From contig NZ_CABPSN010000003.1 of the NCBI RefSeq assembly GCF_902459565.1, positions 682,001-746,000 on the forward strand: a stretch of DNA of 64,000 nucleotides. The letters run 5' to 3'. Origin of the DNA: Pandoraea aquatica (lineage in GTDB: Bacteria; Pseudomonadota; Gammaproteobacteria; Burkholderiales; Burkholderiaceae). The first letter of the stretch is position 1, and every line of letters starts with the position of its first letter. Shown piece after piece: positions 55,489-64,000 of this stretch. The notes under the pieces were generated by a model. It saw only the letters and a program-made list of their open reading frames with translations, made no database searches and was not told the origin of the DNA. A program made the translations under genes and the position numbers.

Positions 55489-56688
55489 ATGACTGAAAAG
55501 GACAAAGGGCGGCGTGTGCTGATCGTGGGCGGCGGCATCGGCGGGCTTGCGGCCGCGCTGGCGCTCGCGCGTCAGGGGATTCGGGTGCAGTTGCTGGAGC
55601 AAGCGGCAGAAATCAAGGAAATCGGTGCTGGGATTCAGCTCGCGGCGAACGCATTCAACGCACTGGATGCGCTTGGCGTCGGCGAAGCGGCGCGCCGACG
55701 CGCCGTGTTCACGGATCACATGACGATGTTCGACGCCATCGACGCGAAAGAGGTCGTGCGCATCAACGTCGGCGCACCGTATCGCGCGCGCTTTGGCAAT
55801 CCTTACGCGGTGATCCATCGCGCGGACATTCATCTGTCGATTCTCGAAGCCGTGCAGGACGATCCGCTGATCCAGTTCCACACCAACACGCATGTATGTG
55901 AGTTGGCGCAAGACGCGAGCGGGGGGACGGTGACCGATCAGCATGGCGAGCGATATCGCGCCGATGCTGTGATCGGCTGCGATGGCGTGAAGTCGACCGT
56001 ACGTCAGGTGCTCATCGGCGATGACGTGCGTGTGACGGGGCATGTCGTCTATCGCGCCGTCGTCGATGTCGAAAACATGCCAGAAGACTTGCAGATCAAT
56101 GCGCCCGTCGTCTGGGCGGGGCCGCATTGTCACCTCGTTCACTATCCGCTGCGTGGCGGACAGCAGTACAACCTCGTCGTGACGTTCCATAGTCGCGAGC
56201 AGGAGGAATGGGGCGTGCGTGAGGGCAGCAAAGCGGAGGTGCTGTCGTACTTCGAGGGCATTCATGCGCTGCCGCGACAGATGCTGGATCGTCCGACCTC
56301 ATGGAAGCGATGGGCGACGGCCGATCGCGACCCGGTCGAGCGCTGGAGCTACGGGCGTGCGACATTGTTGGGCGACGCCGCGCATCCGATGACGCAATAC
56401 GTCGCGCAGGGGGCGTGTCAGGCGCTGGAAGATGCTGTGACGTTAGGCGCAGCCGTTGCCGCGACCGACGGCGATTTCGAGCGCGCCTTCCAGTGTTATG
56501 AGGCCGCCCGAATTCCCCGCACGGCACGCGTGCTCTACTCGGCACGCGAGATGGGACGGATCTATCACGCCAAAGGCGTTGAGCGGCTGGTACGCAATTC
56601 GCTGTGGAAGGGACGCACCGACGAAGGATTTTACGACGCGCTGGATTGGCTGCACGGCTGGCGTGCGGAGGACTGCCTTAAGTCTTGA
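55489..56688 (+). CDS. FAD-dependent monooxygenase, 3-hydroxybenzoate 6-hydroxylase-like
   Basis: Class A flavoprotein hydroxylase of 399 residues. The FAD site VLIVGGGIGGLAAALALARQG is at 10-30, the DG motif VIGCDGVKSTVR near 162-173, and GDAAHPM near 300. Its similarity in order and motifs to 3-hydroxybenzoate 6-hydroxylases (AEIKEIGAGIQLAANAF, HCHLVHYPLRGG, YVAQGACQALEDA) suggests para-hydroxylation to gentisate. No gentisate dioxygenase is in the window. Salicylate-type hydroxylases are the alternative. It overlaps the convergent LysR by 11 bases. Confidence 0.82.
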   Translation: MTEKDKGRRVLIVGGGIGGLAAALALARQGIRVQLLEQAAEIKEIGAGIQLAANAFNALDALGVGEAARRRAVFTDHMTMFDAIDAKEVVRINVGAPYRARFGNPYAVIHRADIHLSILEAVQDDPLIQFHTNTHVCELAQDASGGTVTDQHGERYRADAVIGCDGVKSTVRQVLIGDDVRVTGHVVYRAVVDVENMPEDLQINAPVVWAGPHCHLVHYPLRGGQQYNLVVTFHSREQEEWGVREGSKAEVLSYFEGIHALPRQMLDRPTSWKRWATADRDPVERWSYGRATLLGDAAHPMTQYVAQGACQALEDAVTLGAAVAATDGDFERAFQCYEAARIPRTARVLYSAREMGRIYHAKGVERLVRNSLWKGRTDEGFYDALDWLHGWRAEDCLKS

Positions 56689-57664
56689 TGCCCTTGCCAC
56701 GCGGAGTCACTGCGCTTGACGTTGCCGCTGCCGCCGTAGCGGCTTCACTCAGCCTCTCGCGCAACCAGACCATGCCCGGATCGTTGTGATTGCGCGGATG
56801 CCATGCCGCGCTCAGCGTGAAGCCGGGGAGAGGGAACGGGAGCGCGAAGGCGTCCAGACGGTCGGCATATCGCGACACCAGTTGTGCGGGCATTGTGCAG
56901 ACGTAGTCGCTGTGGCTCAGCAGCTCCGGCACCACGGTGAACGCCTGAACCGAGACGGCGACGTCGCGTGAGCGGCCGAGCGACTGAAGGTGCTCGTCCA
57001 CGAACCCCATGAAGCTCCCGCCGCTCGTCGACACGAGCACGTGTCGTAACGCGCAGTAAGCACTCAGCGTGAGCTTGCGGGTGCCGCGAGGATGCGACTT
57101 GCGCTGTGCCATCACGAACGTCTCGTCCACGAGCTTTCGTGCGCGCATGGTCGGCGGGACCATGCGCTCGGAGCCGATCAGCAAGTCGACTTCGCCGGAT
57201 TCGAGTTGCGCCGCGATCTCCATCGCGCGCGCGTGAACGAAGGCAATCTGCACCCCTTTTCCCGTCACGGAGGGCAGCGCCTCCAGCAACGCCATGCCGA
57301 TCGTCGAGGTCGCGTTATCGCTCGCTGCAATGACGAAGCGGCGCTCGTCGGTCATCGGATCGAACGCTGGCGACTGACGCACGACGGTAGCCAGATCGCT
57401 TAACGCCGCGCGCAGCGGTGTGAGCAATGCCAGGGCACGGGCTGTGGCAATCATGCCGCGCCCGGTGTCGGCCGGGATCAGCAGCGGATCGCCGAACAGG
57501 CGTCGCAGTCGCGCCAACTGGGCCGACACGGCGGGCTGCGACAGCCCGAGCCGCTCGGCCGCGTGCGTGACGTTCCGGTCCGCGAGCAGCGCGTCGAGCG
57601 TCACCAGCAGATTCAGGTCCACCCCCTTGAAATCGACCACGGTTATGCCTCGTATGTTTGCCAT
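56678..57664 (-). CDS. LysR-family transcriptional regulator (NodD/NahR-like)
   Basis: A 328-residue LTTR with VDLNLLVTLDALLADRNVTHAAERLGLSQPAVSAQLARLRRLFG. Its 3' end overlaps the hydroxylase stop. The start at 57664 lies inside a perfect inverted repeat. A GTG at 57640, with GAGG 9 bases ahead, is an alternative start giving a 320-residue protein beginning VVDFKGVDLNLL. It is divergent from the reductase gene, the likely target. Confidence 0.87.
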   Translation of the reverse strand: MANIRGITVVDFKGVDLNLLVTLDALLADRNVTHAAERLGLSQPAVSAQLARLRRLFGDPLLIPADTGRGMIATARALALLTPLRAALSDLATVVRQSPAFDPMTDERRFVIAASDNATSTIGMALLEALPSVTGKGVQIAFVHARAMEIAAQLESGEVDLLIGSERMVPPTMRARKLVDETFVMAQRKSHPRGTRKLTLSAYCALRHVLVSTSGGSFMGFVDEHLQSLGRSRDVAVSVQAFTVVPELLSHSDYVCTMPAQLVSRYADRLDAFALPFPLPGFTLSAAWHPRNHNDPGMVWLRERLSEAATAAAATSSAVTPRGKGIKT

Positions 57665-57680
57665 CTATTTCAAACATACG
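57651..57680. promoter_or_regulatory. Perfect inverted repeat 10-10-10 operator
   Basis: CGTATGTTTG at 57651-57660 and its exact reverse complement CAAACATACG at 57671-57680 flank a 10-base spacer. The left arm covers the LysR 5' codons and the spacer contains its ATG, so binding would repress the regulator and could also control the divergent reductase gene 52 bases away. Confidence 0.75.
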
Positions 57681-57731
57681 TCCGGAGCGCCTAGAGTGCA
57701 AGGCATGTCATCTCAACCCGGAGTGTCGATC

Positions 57732-58808
57732 ATGAAAGCCTGGATTCTCGAACGTGTCGGACAACCCCTCGTGCTGCGCGACGTCGATACCCCCGACGTG
57801 CGCCCCGGTGCCGTGCTCGTGCGCATGGAAGCGGTCCCGCTGCTGAGCTACACGCGTGCCTATCTGAACGGTGAATTGCCGTATCAATACCCGGAAGGGC
57901 CGTTCACACCGGGGACGAACGGCGTCGGCACCATCGTGGCGACGGGCGCCGGGGTGCATCACTTTTGTGCCGGTCAGCGTGTCGCGGTCAATCCGTATCT
58001 GACGAGCACCGAAAACGTCGACTCGCCCGCGGAAGTCCTGATCGGGCTGACGGGCATCAGCGACGACAGCGCGCCGCTGCTGCAAGACTTTCCGCACGGC
58101 ACGTTGCGTGAGATTGCCGAGTTTCCTGCATCCGCACTGGTGAGTCTGGCAGGGCTGGAACACGTCCCGTCGGAACGGCTGGCCACGCTTTCCAAATTCG
58201 CCGTACCGATGGGCGGTCTGCGTCGTGGGCGTCTGGTGGCGGGTGAGACGGTGGTCGTGAACGGCGCGACGGGGGCCTTCGGTTCGGCCGCCGTACTGGC
58301 TGCGCTTGCCATGGGCGCGTCGAGCGTCATCGCGCTGGGACGCCGCATCGAGCCGCTTGAGTCGCTCGCCCGACTCGGCGGGGAGCGGGTGCGTCCGGTG
58401 GTGTTGTCCGGCGACGCAGTGCGCGATGCTGCGGCGATCCGATCGGTCGGGCCTTCGGGTGTCGATCTGGCGTTCGATATGGTGGGGCAGGCGACGGACC
58501 CGTCCAGCACGCTGTCCGCGCTGCGAAGCCTCAAACGTCGTGGCCGCATGGTGCTGATGGGCAGCATGAACGTGCCCTTGCCGCTGCCCTATGGTGAGAT
58601 GTTGCGCAACAGCTGGGAGGTGATGGGGCACTTCATGTACGCGCCGTCCGACTATCGCGCGCTGGTGTCCATGGTGCGTGCGAACCAGCTCTCGCTTGAG
58701 ACGATCGGCGTTAAAACCTTCCCGTTCGATCACATCGAAGCGGCTATCGACGCCGCAGGCGCACAGGCGGGACTGGACGCCACGGTGGTCTCGTTTGCCC
58801 AGGCCTGA
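57732..58808 (+). CDS. Zinc-independent medium-chain alcohol dehydrogenase-like oxidoreductase
   Basis: A 358-residue MDR-family oxidoreductase. The catalytic-zinc positions are not zinc ligands (LSYTRAYL instead of the Cys motif; PGTNGVG instead of GHE). The cofactor motif is VVVNGATGAFGSAAVLAALAMGA. The ATG at 57732 has GGAG 8 bases ahead; an upstream ATG at 57705 is less likely. Divergent from a LysR gene, it probably reduces an enone, aldehyde or quinone; the substrate is unknown. Confidence 0.83.
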   Translation: MKAWILERVGQPLVLRDVDTPDVRPGAVLVRMEAVPLLSYTRAYLNGELPYQYPEGPFTPGTNGVGTIVATGAGVHHFCAGQRVAVNPYLTSTENVDSPAEVLIGLTGISDDSAPLLQDFPHGTLREIAEFPASALVSLAGLEHVPSERLATLSKFAVPMGGLRRGRLVAGETVVVNGATGAFGSAAVLAALAMGASSVIALGRRIEPLESLARLGGERVRPVVLSGDAVRDAAAIRSVGPSGVDLAFDMVGQATDPSSTLSALRSLKRRGRMVLMGSMNVPLPLPYGEMLRNSWEVMGHFMYAPSDYRALVSMVRANQLSLETIGVKTFPFDHIEAAIDAAGAQAGLDATVVSFAQA

Positions 58809-58827
58809 GCGGGGGAATTTTTGCCTG

Positions 58828-58857
58828 TCACCACACCGAGTGCGATGCGTGGTGACG
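58828..58857. other. Hairpin between convergent genes
   Basis: Perfect 8-bp arms GTCACCAC (58828-58835) and GTGGTGAC (58850-58857) with a 14-base loop. T-runs lie on the wrong side for both strands, so it is a weak terminator at best. Confidence 0.35.
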
Positions 58858-58868
58858 TTGGCGGGGAG

Positions 58869-59294
58869 CTACGCCGCGACGTAAGTCGGGCCGTCCCAGC
58901 CATCGAGATACTTCGGCAAGTCGTCGACGACATCCACCACGCGCTCACGGTAGAACAGGTGCATTGTCGGCGCGAGTGCGGCGTCGAGTTTGCCGCCGGT
59001 CGCGCGGGCGGTGATCGCGTTCGGCACCACGCGCATGCCCAGGCGATTGGTGCCGAAGACGACTTCGCCACAGACGTCGCAGAACGTCTTCGTCATCTGC
59101 TTTTCAGGATGTTTGAACGTGCTTCCAGCGCGCTCGCCAACGGTGACCGCCTCAGACGCCCACGCTGTCGCGGAAAAGACCGACGTGCCGTAAAAGTCCC
59201 GGCATGACGAACAGTGACAGTTCGCCCGCGCGGCGGGACTGCCATGCAAATCCAGGGACATCGTTCCGCATAAACACTTGACGTTCAGTGACAT
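58869..59294 (-). CDS. GFA-family (CENP-V/Gfa-like) zinc-binding protein
   Basis: A 141-residue member of the glutathione-dependent formaldehyde-activating fold. All expected zinc cysteines are seen: CLCG (7-10), CHCSSC (about 27-32) and CDVCG (about 73-77). No glutathione-formaldehyde dehydrogenase is nearby and most family members have no proven activity. The ATG at 59294 (MSLNVKCLCG) is the family start, with GAGAGAC ahead. Confidence 0.87.
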   Translation of the reverse strand: MSLNVKCLCGTMSLDLHGSPAARANCHCSSCRDFYGTSVFSATAWASEAVTVGERAGSTFKHPEKQMTKTFCDVCGEVVFGTNRLGMRVVPNAITARATGGKLDAALAPTMHLFYRERVVDVVDDLPKYLDGWDGPTYVAA

Positions 59295-59413
59295 GAGTCT
59301 CTCGCTAAGCGTGCCGTCGATCGGCGTCGCGCGAGAGTCTAGCATTGGTCATCGCGGGGGGGCGCTCTCACCTTGCCGTATCATGACGGCCTCTCTCTCG
59401 AAAAAGTCCTGAA

Positions 59414-59872
59414 ATGCAAGTCCTCGTCGATGCCGACGCCTGCCCCGCAGTCATTAAGGATATTCTGTTCCGCGCGGCCAAGCGCGAAGAAATGATGGTG
59501 ACGCTGGTGGCGAATCAGTTTCTGCGCACGCCACCGTCGCCGTTCGTCAAATCGATTCAGGTGCCGCCGGGGTTCGACGTGGCGGACGCGCGTATCGTCG
59601 AGATGGTCGAAGACGGGGATCTGGTGATTACCGCAGATATCCCGCTCGCGGCGGCGGTCATCGAGAAGGGAGGGAAAGCGCTTGATCCACGCGGGAGCTG
59701 GTTCACGTCGGAAAACATCAAAGAGCGCCTGTCCGTGCGCGACATGATGGACCAGTTGCGCGCCGCCGGGATCGAGACCGGTGGCCCTGCCCCGTTTAGT
59801 CCGCGCGACAGCAAGGTGTTTGCCGGTGAACTGGACCGCTTTCTGGCCCGTCAGCGCAAAGCACCTCGTTAA
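59414..59872 (+). CDS. YaiI/YqxD-family (UPF0178) protein
   Basis: A 152-residue member of a conserved family with a PIN/NYN-like nuclease fold of unknown function. Family landmarks are the start [22 protein letters not shown], the [16 protein letters not shown] acidic segment and the C-terminal [13 protein letters not shown]. The aspartates in VDADACP and ITADIP are the likely metal ligands. It ends 7 bases from the convergent ankyrin gene. Confidence 0.9.
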   Translation: MQVLVDADACPAVIKDILFRAAKREEMMVTLVANQFLRTPPSPFVKSIQVPPGFDVADARIVEMVEDGDLVITADIPLAAAVIEKGGKALDPRGSWFTSENIKERLSVRDMMDQLRAAGIETGGPAPFSPRDSKVFAGELDRFLARQRKAPR

Positions 59873-59878
59873 GTCGCG

Positions 59879-60523
59879 TCAGGCTTCTGCGCGAGGCCCG
59901 CGCGCCTTCAGCGCCACCAGCATCTCCACGATATCGCTCGGCAGCTTGCGTTCGCGCGCGATGTCCACGCAATCTCGGCCACGGACGTCGGCGATCGTTG
60001 GGTCTGCGCCTGCGTCGATCAGCAGACGCAGCGTGGCGAGCCGTTGCAGTCGTGCCGCGTAGAACATCGGCGTTTCGCCGTGGGCGCGCAGATTGAGCAC
60101 CGGCCGGTGGGCGAGGAGAGCGCGGCACATGGCATCGTCGTCGCGCCACACGGCCGCCCACAGCGAATAGCTCGGGTTCGCGCCACGACGCAGCAGGAAC
60201 TCCACGAGCGGACGGTTTTCGCCGCGCGCCACGGCGTACCAGAGCGCCGTGGCCTGAAAATCGCCCTCGTCCTCATCCATCGGGACGACCTGCTCCAGCA
60301 CCGCCCCCGCTTCCAGCAACGTCTCGGCCGTCTTCAGACCGTTCGGCTCCAGCAGTCCTGCCGTCTCCGAGGGGCGGATCGAACAGGCCAGATGCAGCGC
60401 AGTCCGATGCTTCGGGTCCGAGGCGGAAATGAGGTCCGGGGCCTCGGACAGCAAGCCCGCTACCGTGCCGCAATCCCACTTCCGTGCTGCATTGAATAGC
60501 GCTGTTTTCGAGGGTTTCGCCAT
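59879..60523 (-). CDS. Ankyrin-repeat protein
   Basis: A 214-residue soluble protein made of about five ankyrin repeats. The best are HRTALHLAC (near 40), TALWYAVARGENRPLVEFLLRRGANP (near 92-117) and ETPMFYAARLQRLATLRLLIDAGADPTIADVRGRD. No signal peptide or enzyme domain is present. The ATG at 60523 follows GGAGAG by 6 bases. Likely a protein-binding scaffold; the partner is unknown. Confidence 0.85.
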   Translation of the reverse strand: MAKPSKTALFNAARKWDCGTVAGLLSEAPDLISASDPKHRTALHLACSIRPSETAGLLEPNGLKTAETLLEAGAVLEQVVPMDEDEGDFQATALWYAVARGENRPLVEFLLRRGANPSYSLWAAVWRDDDAMCRALLAHRPVLNLRAHGETPMFYAARLQRLATLRLLIDAGADPTIADVRGRDCVDIARERKLPSDIVEMLVALKARGPRAEA

Positions 60524-60656
60524 CGGGGGCTCTCCTTGAGGGCGTCCTGCGACGCCCGGGTCTATGACCGTGACCCAGGGTATCGCTGCTGTATGTGCGT
60601 AGTGTGGCAATCGGCAATACTGCGAGCCGCGCTTGCCTCGCAGTATGCCTGCACAA

Positions 60657-62804
60657 TCAGAAGAACATTTCCAGGTTGACCCCGACGTGCGTTCGCGAAC
60701 CGACGTCGCCACCTGCTACGCCGTTGACGAATGCCGAAACCTTGGCCTTTTTCGTCATCAGGTAGCCCACTCGCGCCCCATATTCCAGCCAGTTCAGACG
60801 GCTTGAGACCTGCGGCGTGAGGCTGCCGATGCCGCCGACATTCAACTGCGAGCCGTCTCGATAATTGAAGCCGTGCGCCCACGCGCCCCAGAGCGCCGCA
60901 TCGATGCTCGACGTGAAGGCATGTACCCACTTCTCGCGGATCTTCAGGACATTCATGGTCGACGACGATGCGCCCATGCTGGCTTCGAACGGGTTGCCCG
61001 GCGAAAGCACCTCGCTATACGTCGACGTGCGCATGACCTGACGTCCGAGTTCGATCGACTGGCTGAACTGATCGCTGTCGGTCGCATCGATGCGCATGCC
61101 GAGACGGGCAAAGCCATAGGCCTGCCGTCCGGACGCATTGGCGCTGCCTGTCGCGGTGCCCGCTCCGTTCGCGTAGTTGCGCGAGAAGCGGTAATTGCTG
61201 TCCGGCGAGTAGAAGCCGCCGATCTCGCCGAACCAGCCGAAGCGCTCACCAAGCCGGTGCTCGTAACGTAGCTTGAGCGCTGCCGTGAAAGCTCCCTTCA
61301 TCTGCGTGTCGCCGTAGGTTTCCGACGCGTAACCCACGCCGGCGACGATCTCGAACGGCGCGAGATTCAGATGCCCGGTGATCCCTGCGGCGAGCGAGCC
61401 GACAGCGCCAAACGCGGCGACACCGCCCGTCGGTCCCGAAGCGCCGGACGTGCCGGAGGCCGAGGACATCTGGCCTTCGCCCAACATCTGATCGGCGAAA
61501 CCATGCATCTGCCCCATGACGCCCTGACGCGCCCGGCCCATCTGATCGGCCGACGCCTGCACCGATGCGGGGGTGGTGATACCGGCGATCACCGGCGGCG
61601 GAGTGGTGGTGCCGGGCGACGTGCCGGGGGAGGTACCGCCATCGGGCTTGGTGGAGGGCGTCTCCGGGGTTGCAGGGTCCGGATCGGGTTTCGGCAACAC
61701 CGTCGCATCGAGATAGCGAATGACGTACACCTGAGGAGTGCTATTCGGCCCGGAGCGGAAACCGTCTCCCGCGATGTACTGCCCGTTGGCCGAAAGACCC
61801 GAGACAGTGCTCAGCGATATGCCGCTCGTGGAGACCCCGGCATTGGAGAGCAGCGTGAGCAGATCCTGCATGCCGGTGGCGTTTGTCCACCGGAACATGC
61901 GCATTTCACCTTGCGCTGTGTAGGATCCCCCCACGACGACGGCGCCGTTGGCGCTGACGAGGGTTGCGACGGATAGCGGGCCGCCCAACGTTCCAAGATC
62001 GACCAGGCCGGTTGCGCTTGTCCAGCGAAATGCCCGTTGAGCGTTGCTTGCGGTGTTGGCCATGCCAGCCACGACGTTGCCGTCCGCACTCACGGCTTTC
62101 GCGTTGGAAAGGGTGCCACCGAGCGTCCCCAAGTCCTGCATGCCCGTGGGCGCGGTCCAGCGGAATGCGTGTATCACCGAGGCGTCGGTGGCCGACGCGC
62201 CGGACCAGCCGACTACAACGCTGCCGTTGGCGTTCGCGGAGATCGCATAGGAGGCGTCGCCGCCGAGCGTGCCAAGATTGGTCATGCCGCTGGCCGCCGT
62301 CCAGCGAAACGCGCGCTGTTCGGACATTCCCTTCGCCAGCGAGCCGCCCACGACGGTGGTGCCGTCTGCGCTTACGCCAAAGGCGTTCGACGAGACGCCA
62401 CTACCAAGGGAGCCGAGATTCTGCGTGCCGCCGTCTGCCGTCCAGCGAAAGGCGTAGCTCGTGTTGTAACCAGTGCGGACGTAGCCGACCACGACGCTGC
62501 CGTCGGCGTTCACTGCGGCGGCTTCGCCACCCACGTCACTGATGATTTGGACCCCCGTGGGGTTGGTCCAGCGAAAGGCGCGAAGGCCTGCTGGCGTGGT
62601 CAAAGTGCCGATCACGGTCGAGCCGTCCGCGCTCATACTCACGGAATTCGTGGCGTTCGCTTGTGGCAACGAGAAGAAGATGGGCGTTTCCGCGCTCACC
62701 GAATCTGCGGCGTAGGTGCTCGGGCTAAGGAGTGCGCTAGCCGCCAGGGCAACCAAAGAGCGGCGAGGGCGCGTGTGCGGGCGCGTAGGAAGGACGAAGG
62801 CCAT
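60657..62804 (-). CDS. HAF-repeat autotransporter-like outer-membrane protein
   Basis: A 715-residue exported protein. A basic N terminus and hydrophobic segment (RRSLVALAASALL) give a Sec signal cut near TYAAD. Residues about 45-360 hold six FRWT-ended HAF repeats (LGTLGG...VSADG..VVVG...AFRWT pattern), predicted to fold as a beta-propeller-like passenger. A Pro/Thr/Gly linker follows, and residues about 450-715 form an autotransporter beta-barrel ending in NLEMFF with a terminal Phe. The ATG at 62804 is chosen over an upstream frame because it lies directly before the signal peptide. Surface adhesion or binding is the likely role. Confidence 0.85.
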   Translation of the reverse strand: MAFVLPTRPHTRPRRSLVALAASALLSPSTYAADSVSAETPIFFSLPQANATNSVSMSADGSTVIGTLTTPAGLRAFRWTNPTGVQIISDVGGEAAAVNADGSVVVGYVRTGYNTSYAFRWTADGGTQNLGSLGSGVSSNAFGVSADGTTVVGGSLAKGMSEQRAFRWTAASGMTNLGTLGGDASYAISANANGSVVVGWSGASATDASVIHAFRWTAPTGMQDLGTLGGTLSNAKAVSADGNVVAGMANTASNAQRAFRWTSATGLVDLGTLGGPLSVATLVSANGAVVVGGSYTAQGEMRMFRWTNATGMQDLLTLLSNAGVSTSGISLSTVSGLSANGQYIAGDGFRSGPNSTPQVYVIRYLDATVLPKPDPDPATPETPSTKPDGGTSPGTSPGTTTPPPVIAGITTPASVQASADQMGRARQGVMGQMHGFADQMLGEGQMSSASGTSGASGPTGGVAAFGAVGSLAAGITGHLNLAPFEIVAGVGYASETYGDTQMKGAFTAALKLRYEHRLGERFGWFGEIGGFYSPDSNYRFSRNYANGAGTATGSANASGRQAYGFARLGMRIDATDSDQFSQSIELGRQVMRTSTYSEVLSPGNPFEASMGASSSTMNVLKIREKWVHAFTSSIDAALWGAWAHGFNYRDGSQLNVGGIGSLTPQVSSRLNWLEYGARVGYLMTKKAKVSAFVNGVAGGDVGSRTHVGVNLEMFF

Positions 62805-62918
62805 CGTGAAGGATCGCGAAAAATCCCGATCTTCGACGAACCAATATTGGCCCGCCCCGCATGGCGTCCCGGAAAGATTGACTGCGCGTCCCAACGGCAG
62901 GACGCGCGCTCGCTATGC

Positions 62919-64000
62919 TCAGGAAGGCACGTCGGATGCAGCGTCGGTTGGGCCGGGACGCGTGCGCTGAAGGCCTTCGAGCCATGCCCGGATGGTGGTC
63001 TCGTCTCGTGACGGCGGTGCGCCGTCCGGACCCGGTACGCCGGACGGATGCGGGTGGCGAACCATGGTCTTGTGCGCACTCGCGCGCACTTCTCCCGGAC
63101 TGACACCGAACCGCCGACGAAACGCGCGGCTGAACACGCTTTCGCTCGAAAAACCGTAACGGTAGGCGATCTCGATGATGGCGATTCGCTGGCCGGTCGA
63201 GAGCAGGAGTTCGTCGAAGCACCGATCGAGCCTGCGGGCCTGAATATAGGCTTGCACCCCGCCGTCCGCCTGAAACCATCGGTACAGATTGGATCGCGAG
63301 ATCCCCATCGCCAATGCGATCTGTTCCGGCGACAACTGTTCGGCGTGCAAATGACGCTCGATATGCGCCTGCACCAGGCGCTTGACGCCGTCGCGAAGCA
63401 CTTGCTGCGTCGGCGCGTCGTTGTCCAGGAGCTTCGACTGTGCGCCGCCCAGCAGAATCAGACTTGCATTCACGGACGCCGCCATCTCTTCGTTCGTGAG
63501 CATGTGCGCGCTTCGCGTGAGTTCGCTCAGGTGCGAGGCGAGTAGTCGGGAGGTACCCAGCGCTGGATCCAGTACGGCACCATGCAGCTTGCGGTTGCGC
63601 AGCGACGTCGGCAGGCGGTCGCGCGGCACGGTGAGCGTGATCGTCGAAAACGAGGGCGTGCGGCTGTTCACGGTCTGCCCGAGATCAAACACGCTGATGG
63701 CCCCGGCACTGGCGTTGACCGTGCGCTTGCCGTACTCGCCCTCGATGCCGCCGGAGGTCACCAACTGGATCATCAGGTGATCGACGTGACTGCGCCGCAC
63801 GTCTGCCGCGCTGCGGCGATGCGTCATGGTGGCCGAGCAGGTGCTCCGGCTGATCAGACAATCGCCCAGATGCGTGCCGCTCATTTCCCCCTGAAACCCC
63901 TGAGGGCTCGTTTCGATGCCAACGTCGACATAAGGTCGCACCAACGTGCGCCAGATCTCCGGTGCCTCCGGGTGTGTCCGGCTGTCGAACCGGGCGAAGA
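62919..64000 (-). CDS. AraC-family transcriptional regulator (5' end beyond window)
   Basis: At least 341 residues from a TTG at 63944, but the frame stays open to the window edge. The upstream residues (FDSRTHPEAPEIWRTLVRPYVDV) look like the normal N terminus of AraC-binding-like regulators, so the gene probably starts outside. The AraC helix-turn-helix pair is clear at the C terminus: LSPEQIALAMGISRSNLYRWFQ and IIEIAYRYGFSSESVFSRAFRRRFGVSPGEVR. An extra ~40-residue tail follows. Target genes are unknown; the HAF autotransporter lies immediately downstream on the same strand. Confidence 0.85.
   Translation of the reverse strand, partial: FARFDSRTHPEAPEIWRTLVRPYVDVGIETSPQGFQGEMSGTHLGDCLISRSTCSATMTHRRSAADVRRSHVDHLMIQLVTSGGIEGEYGKRTVNASAGAISVFDLGQTVNSRTPSFSTITLTVPRDRLPTSLRNRKLHGAVLDPALGTSRLLASHLSELTRSAHMLTNEEMAASVNASLILLGGAQSKLLDNDAPTQQVLRDGVKRLVQAHIERHLHAEQLSPEQIALAMGISRSNLYRWFQADGGVQAYIQARRLDRCFDELLLSTGQRIAIIEIAYRYGFSSESVFSRAFRRRFGVSPGEVRASAHKTMVRHPHPSGVPGPDGAPPSRDETTIRAWLEGLQRTRPGPTDAASDVPS

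Overview
The window is high-GC, densely coded bacterial DNA of the Burkholderiales. The evidence is a Burkholderia-type trimeric porin pair, many LysR-type regulators, and the purD/hemF/nadD/rsfS/rlmH/maf/rng housekeeping neighbourhood. Protein style is compatible with Burkholderiaceae such as Pandoraea or Burkholderia; the genus is an inference. I see no insertion sequence, prophage, CRISPR array or rRNA. One tRNA gene, Arg(TCT), is present.

Layout. Positions 84-2636 carry rfbBAC for dTDP-4-keto-6-deoxy-hexose synthesis, without rfbD. A cation-efflux protein and an amino-acid transporter follow, then a PLP C-S lyase with an MFS exporter and a LysR regulator. Positions 9170-23029 hold the housekeeping block (rng, maf, rlmH, rsfS, nadD, hemF, a MscS channel, purD and yebC), interrupted between maf and rlmH by a complete ugpBAECQ glycerol-3-phosphate uptake operon. 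Positions 23331-31591 hold a HerA/DUF853 ATPase, a DMT transporter, upp, an SDR-like protein, mgsA, a quinone oxidoreductase, a YkvA membrane protein and a PuuD-like amidohydrolase. A major porin follows.

The most interesting part is 33600-44350. First, an apparently unannotated small RNA gene sits at about 33659-33733. It has a Fur-box-like sequence over its promoter and a strong intrinsic terminator, which suggests an iron-responsive regulatory RNA of the RyhB/PrrF/NrrF/BrrF type. Second, two divergent operons are separated by a 674-base gap: TRAP transporter plus SDR on the left, and thiolase, acyl-CoA ligase and two PPC-domain proteins on the right. The gap contains two near-perfect sigma-54 -24/-12 promoters pointing outward and three copies of the palindrome TGCGACA-N2-TGTCGCA between them, spaced about three helical turns apart. 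A sigma-54 activator gene lacking a sensor domain lies 5 kb away. Together this looks like a sigma-54-controlled uptake and CoA-dependent degradation regulon for an unidentified organic acid.

Positions 44439-47733 carry alaC, an EmrE-type exporter, rocD and tRNA-Arg. Positions 47750-58808 carry several LysR regulators and their neighbours: a secreted metallo-beta-lactamase-fold protein that has lost metal ligands, and an aromatic-acid cluster (MHS transporter, NADH dehydrogenase-like flavoprotein, porin, 3-hydroxybenzoate 6-hydroxylase-like enzyme). There is also a medium-chain reductase whose regulator gene begins inside a perfect 10-10-10 inverted repeat. The window closes with small conserved proteins, an ankyrin protein, a HAF-repeat autotransporter, and an AraC regulator that runs off the right edge.
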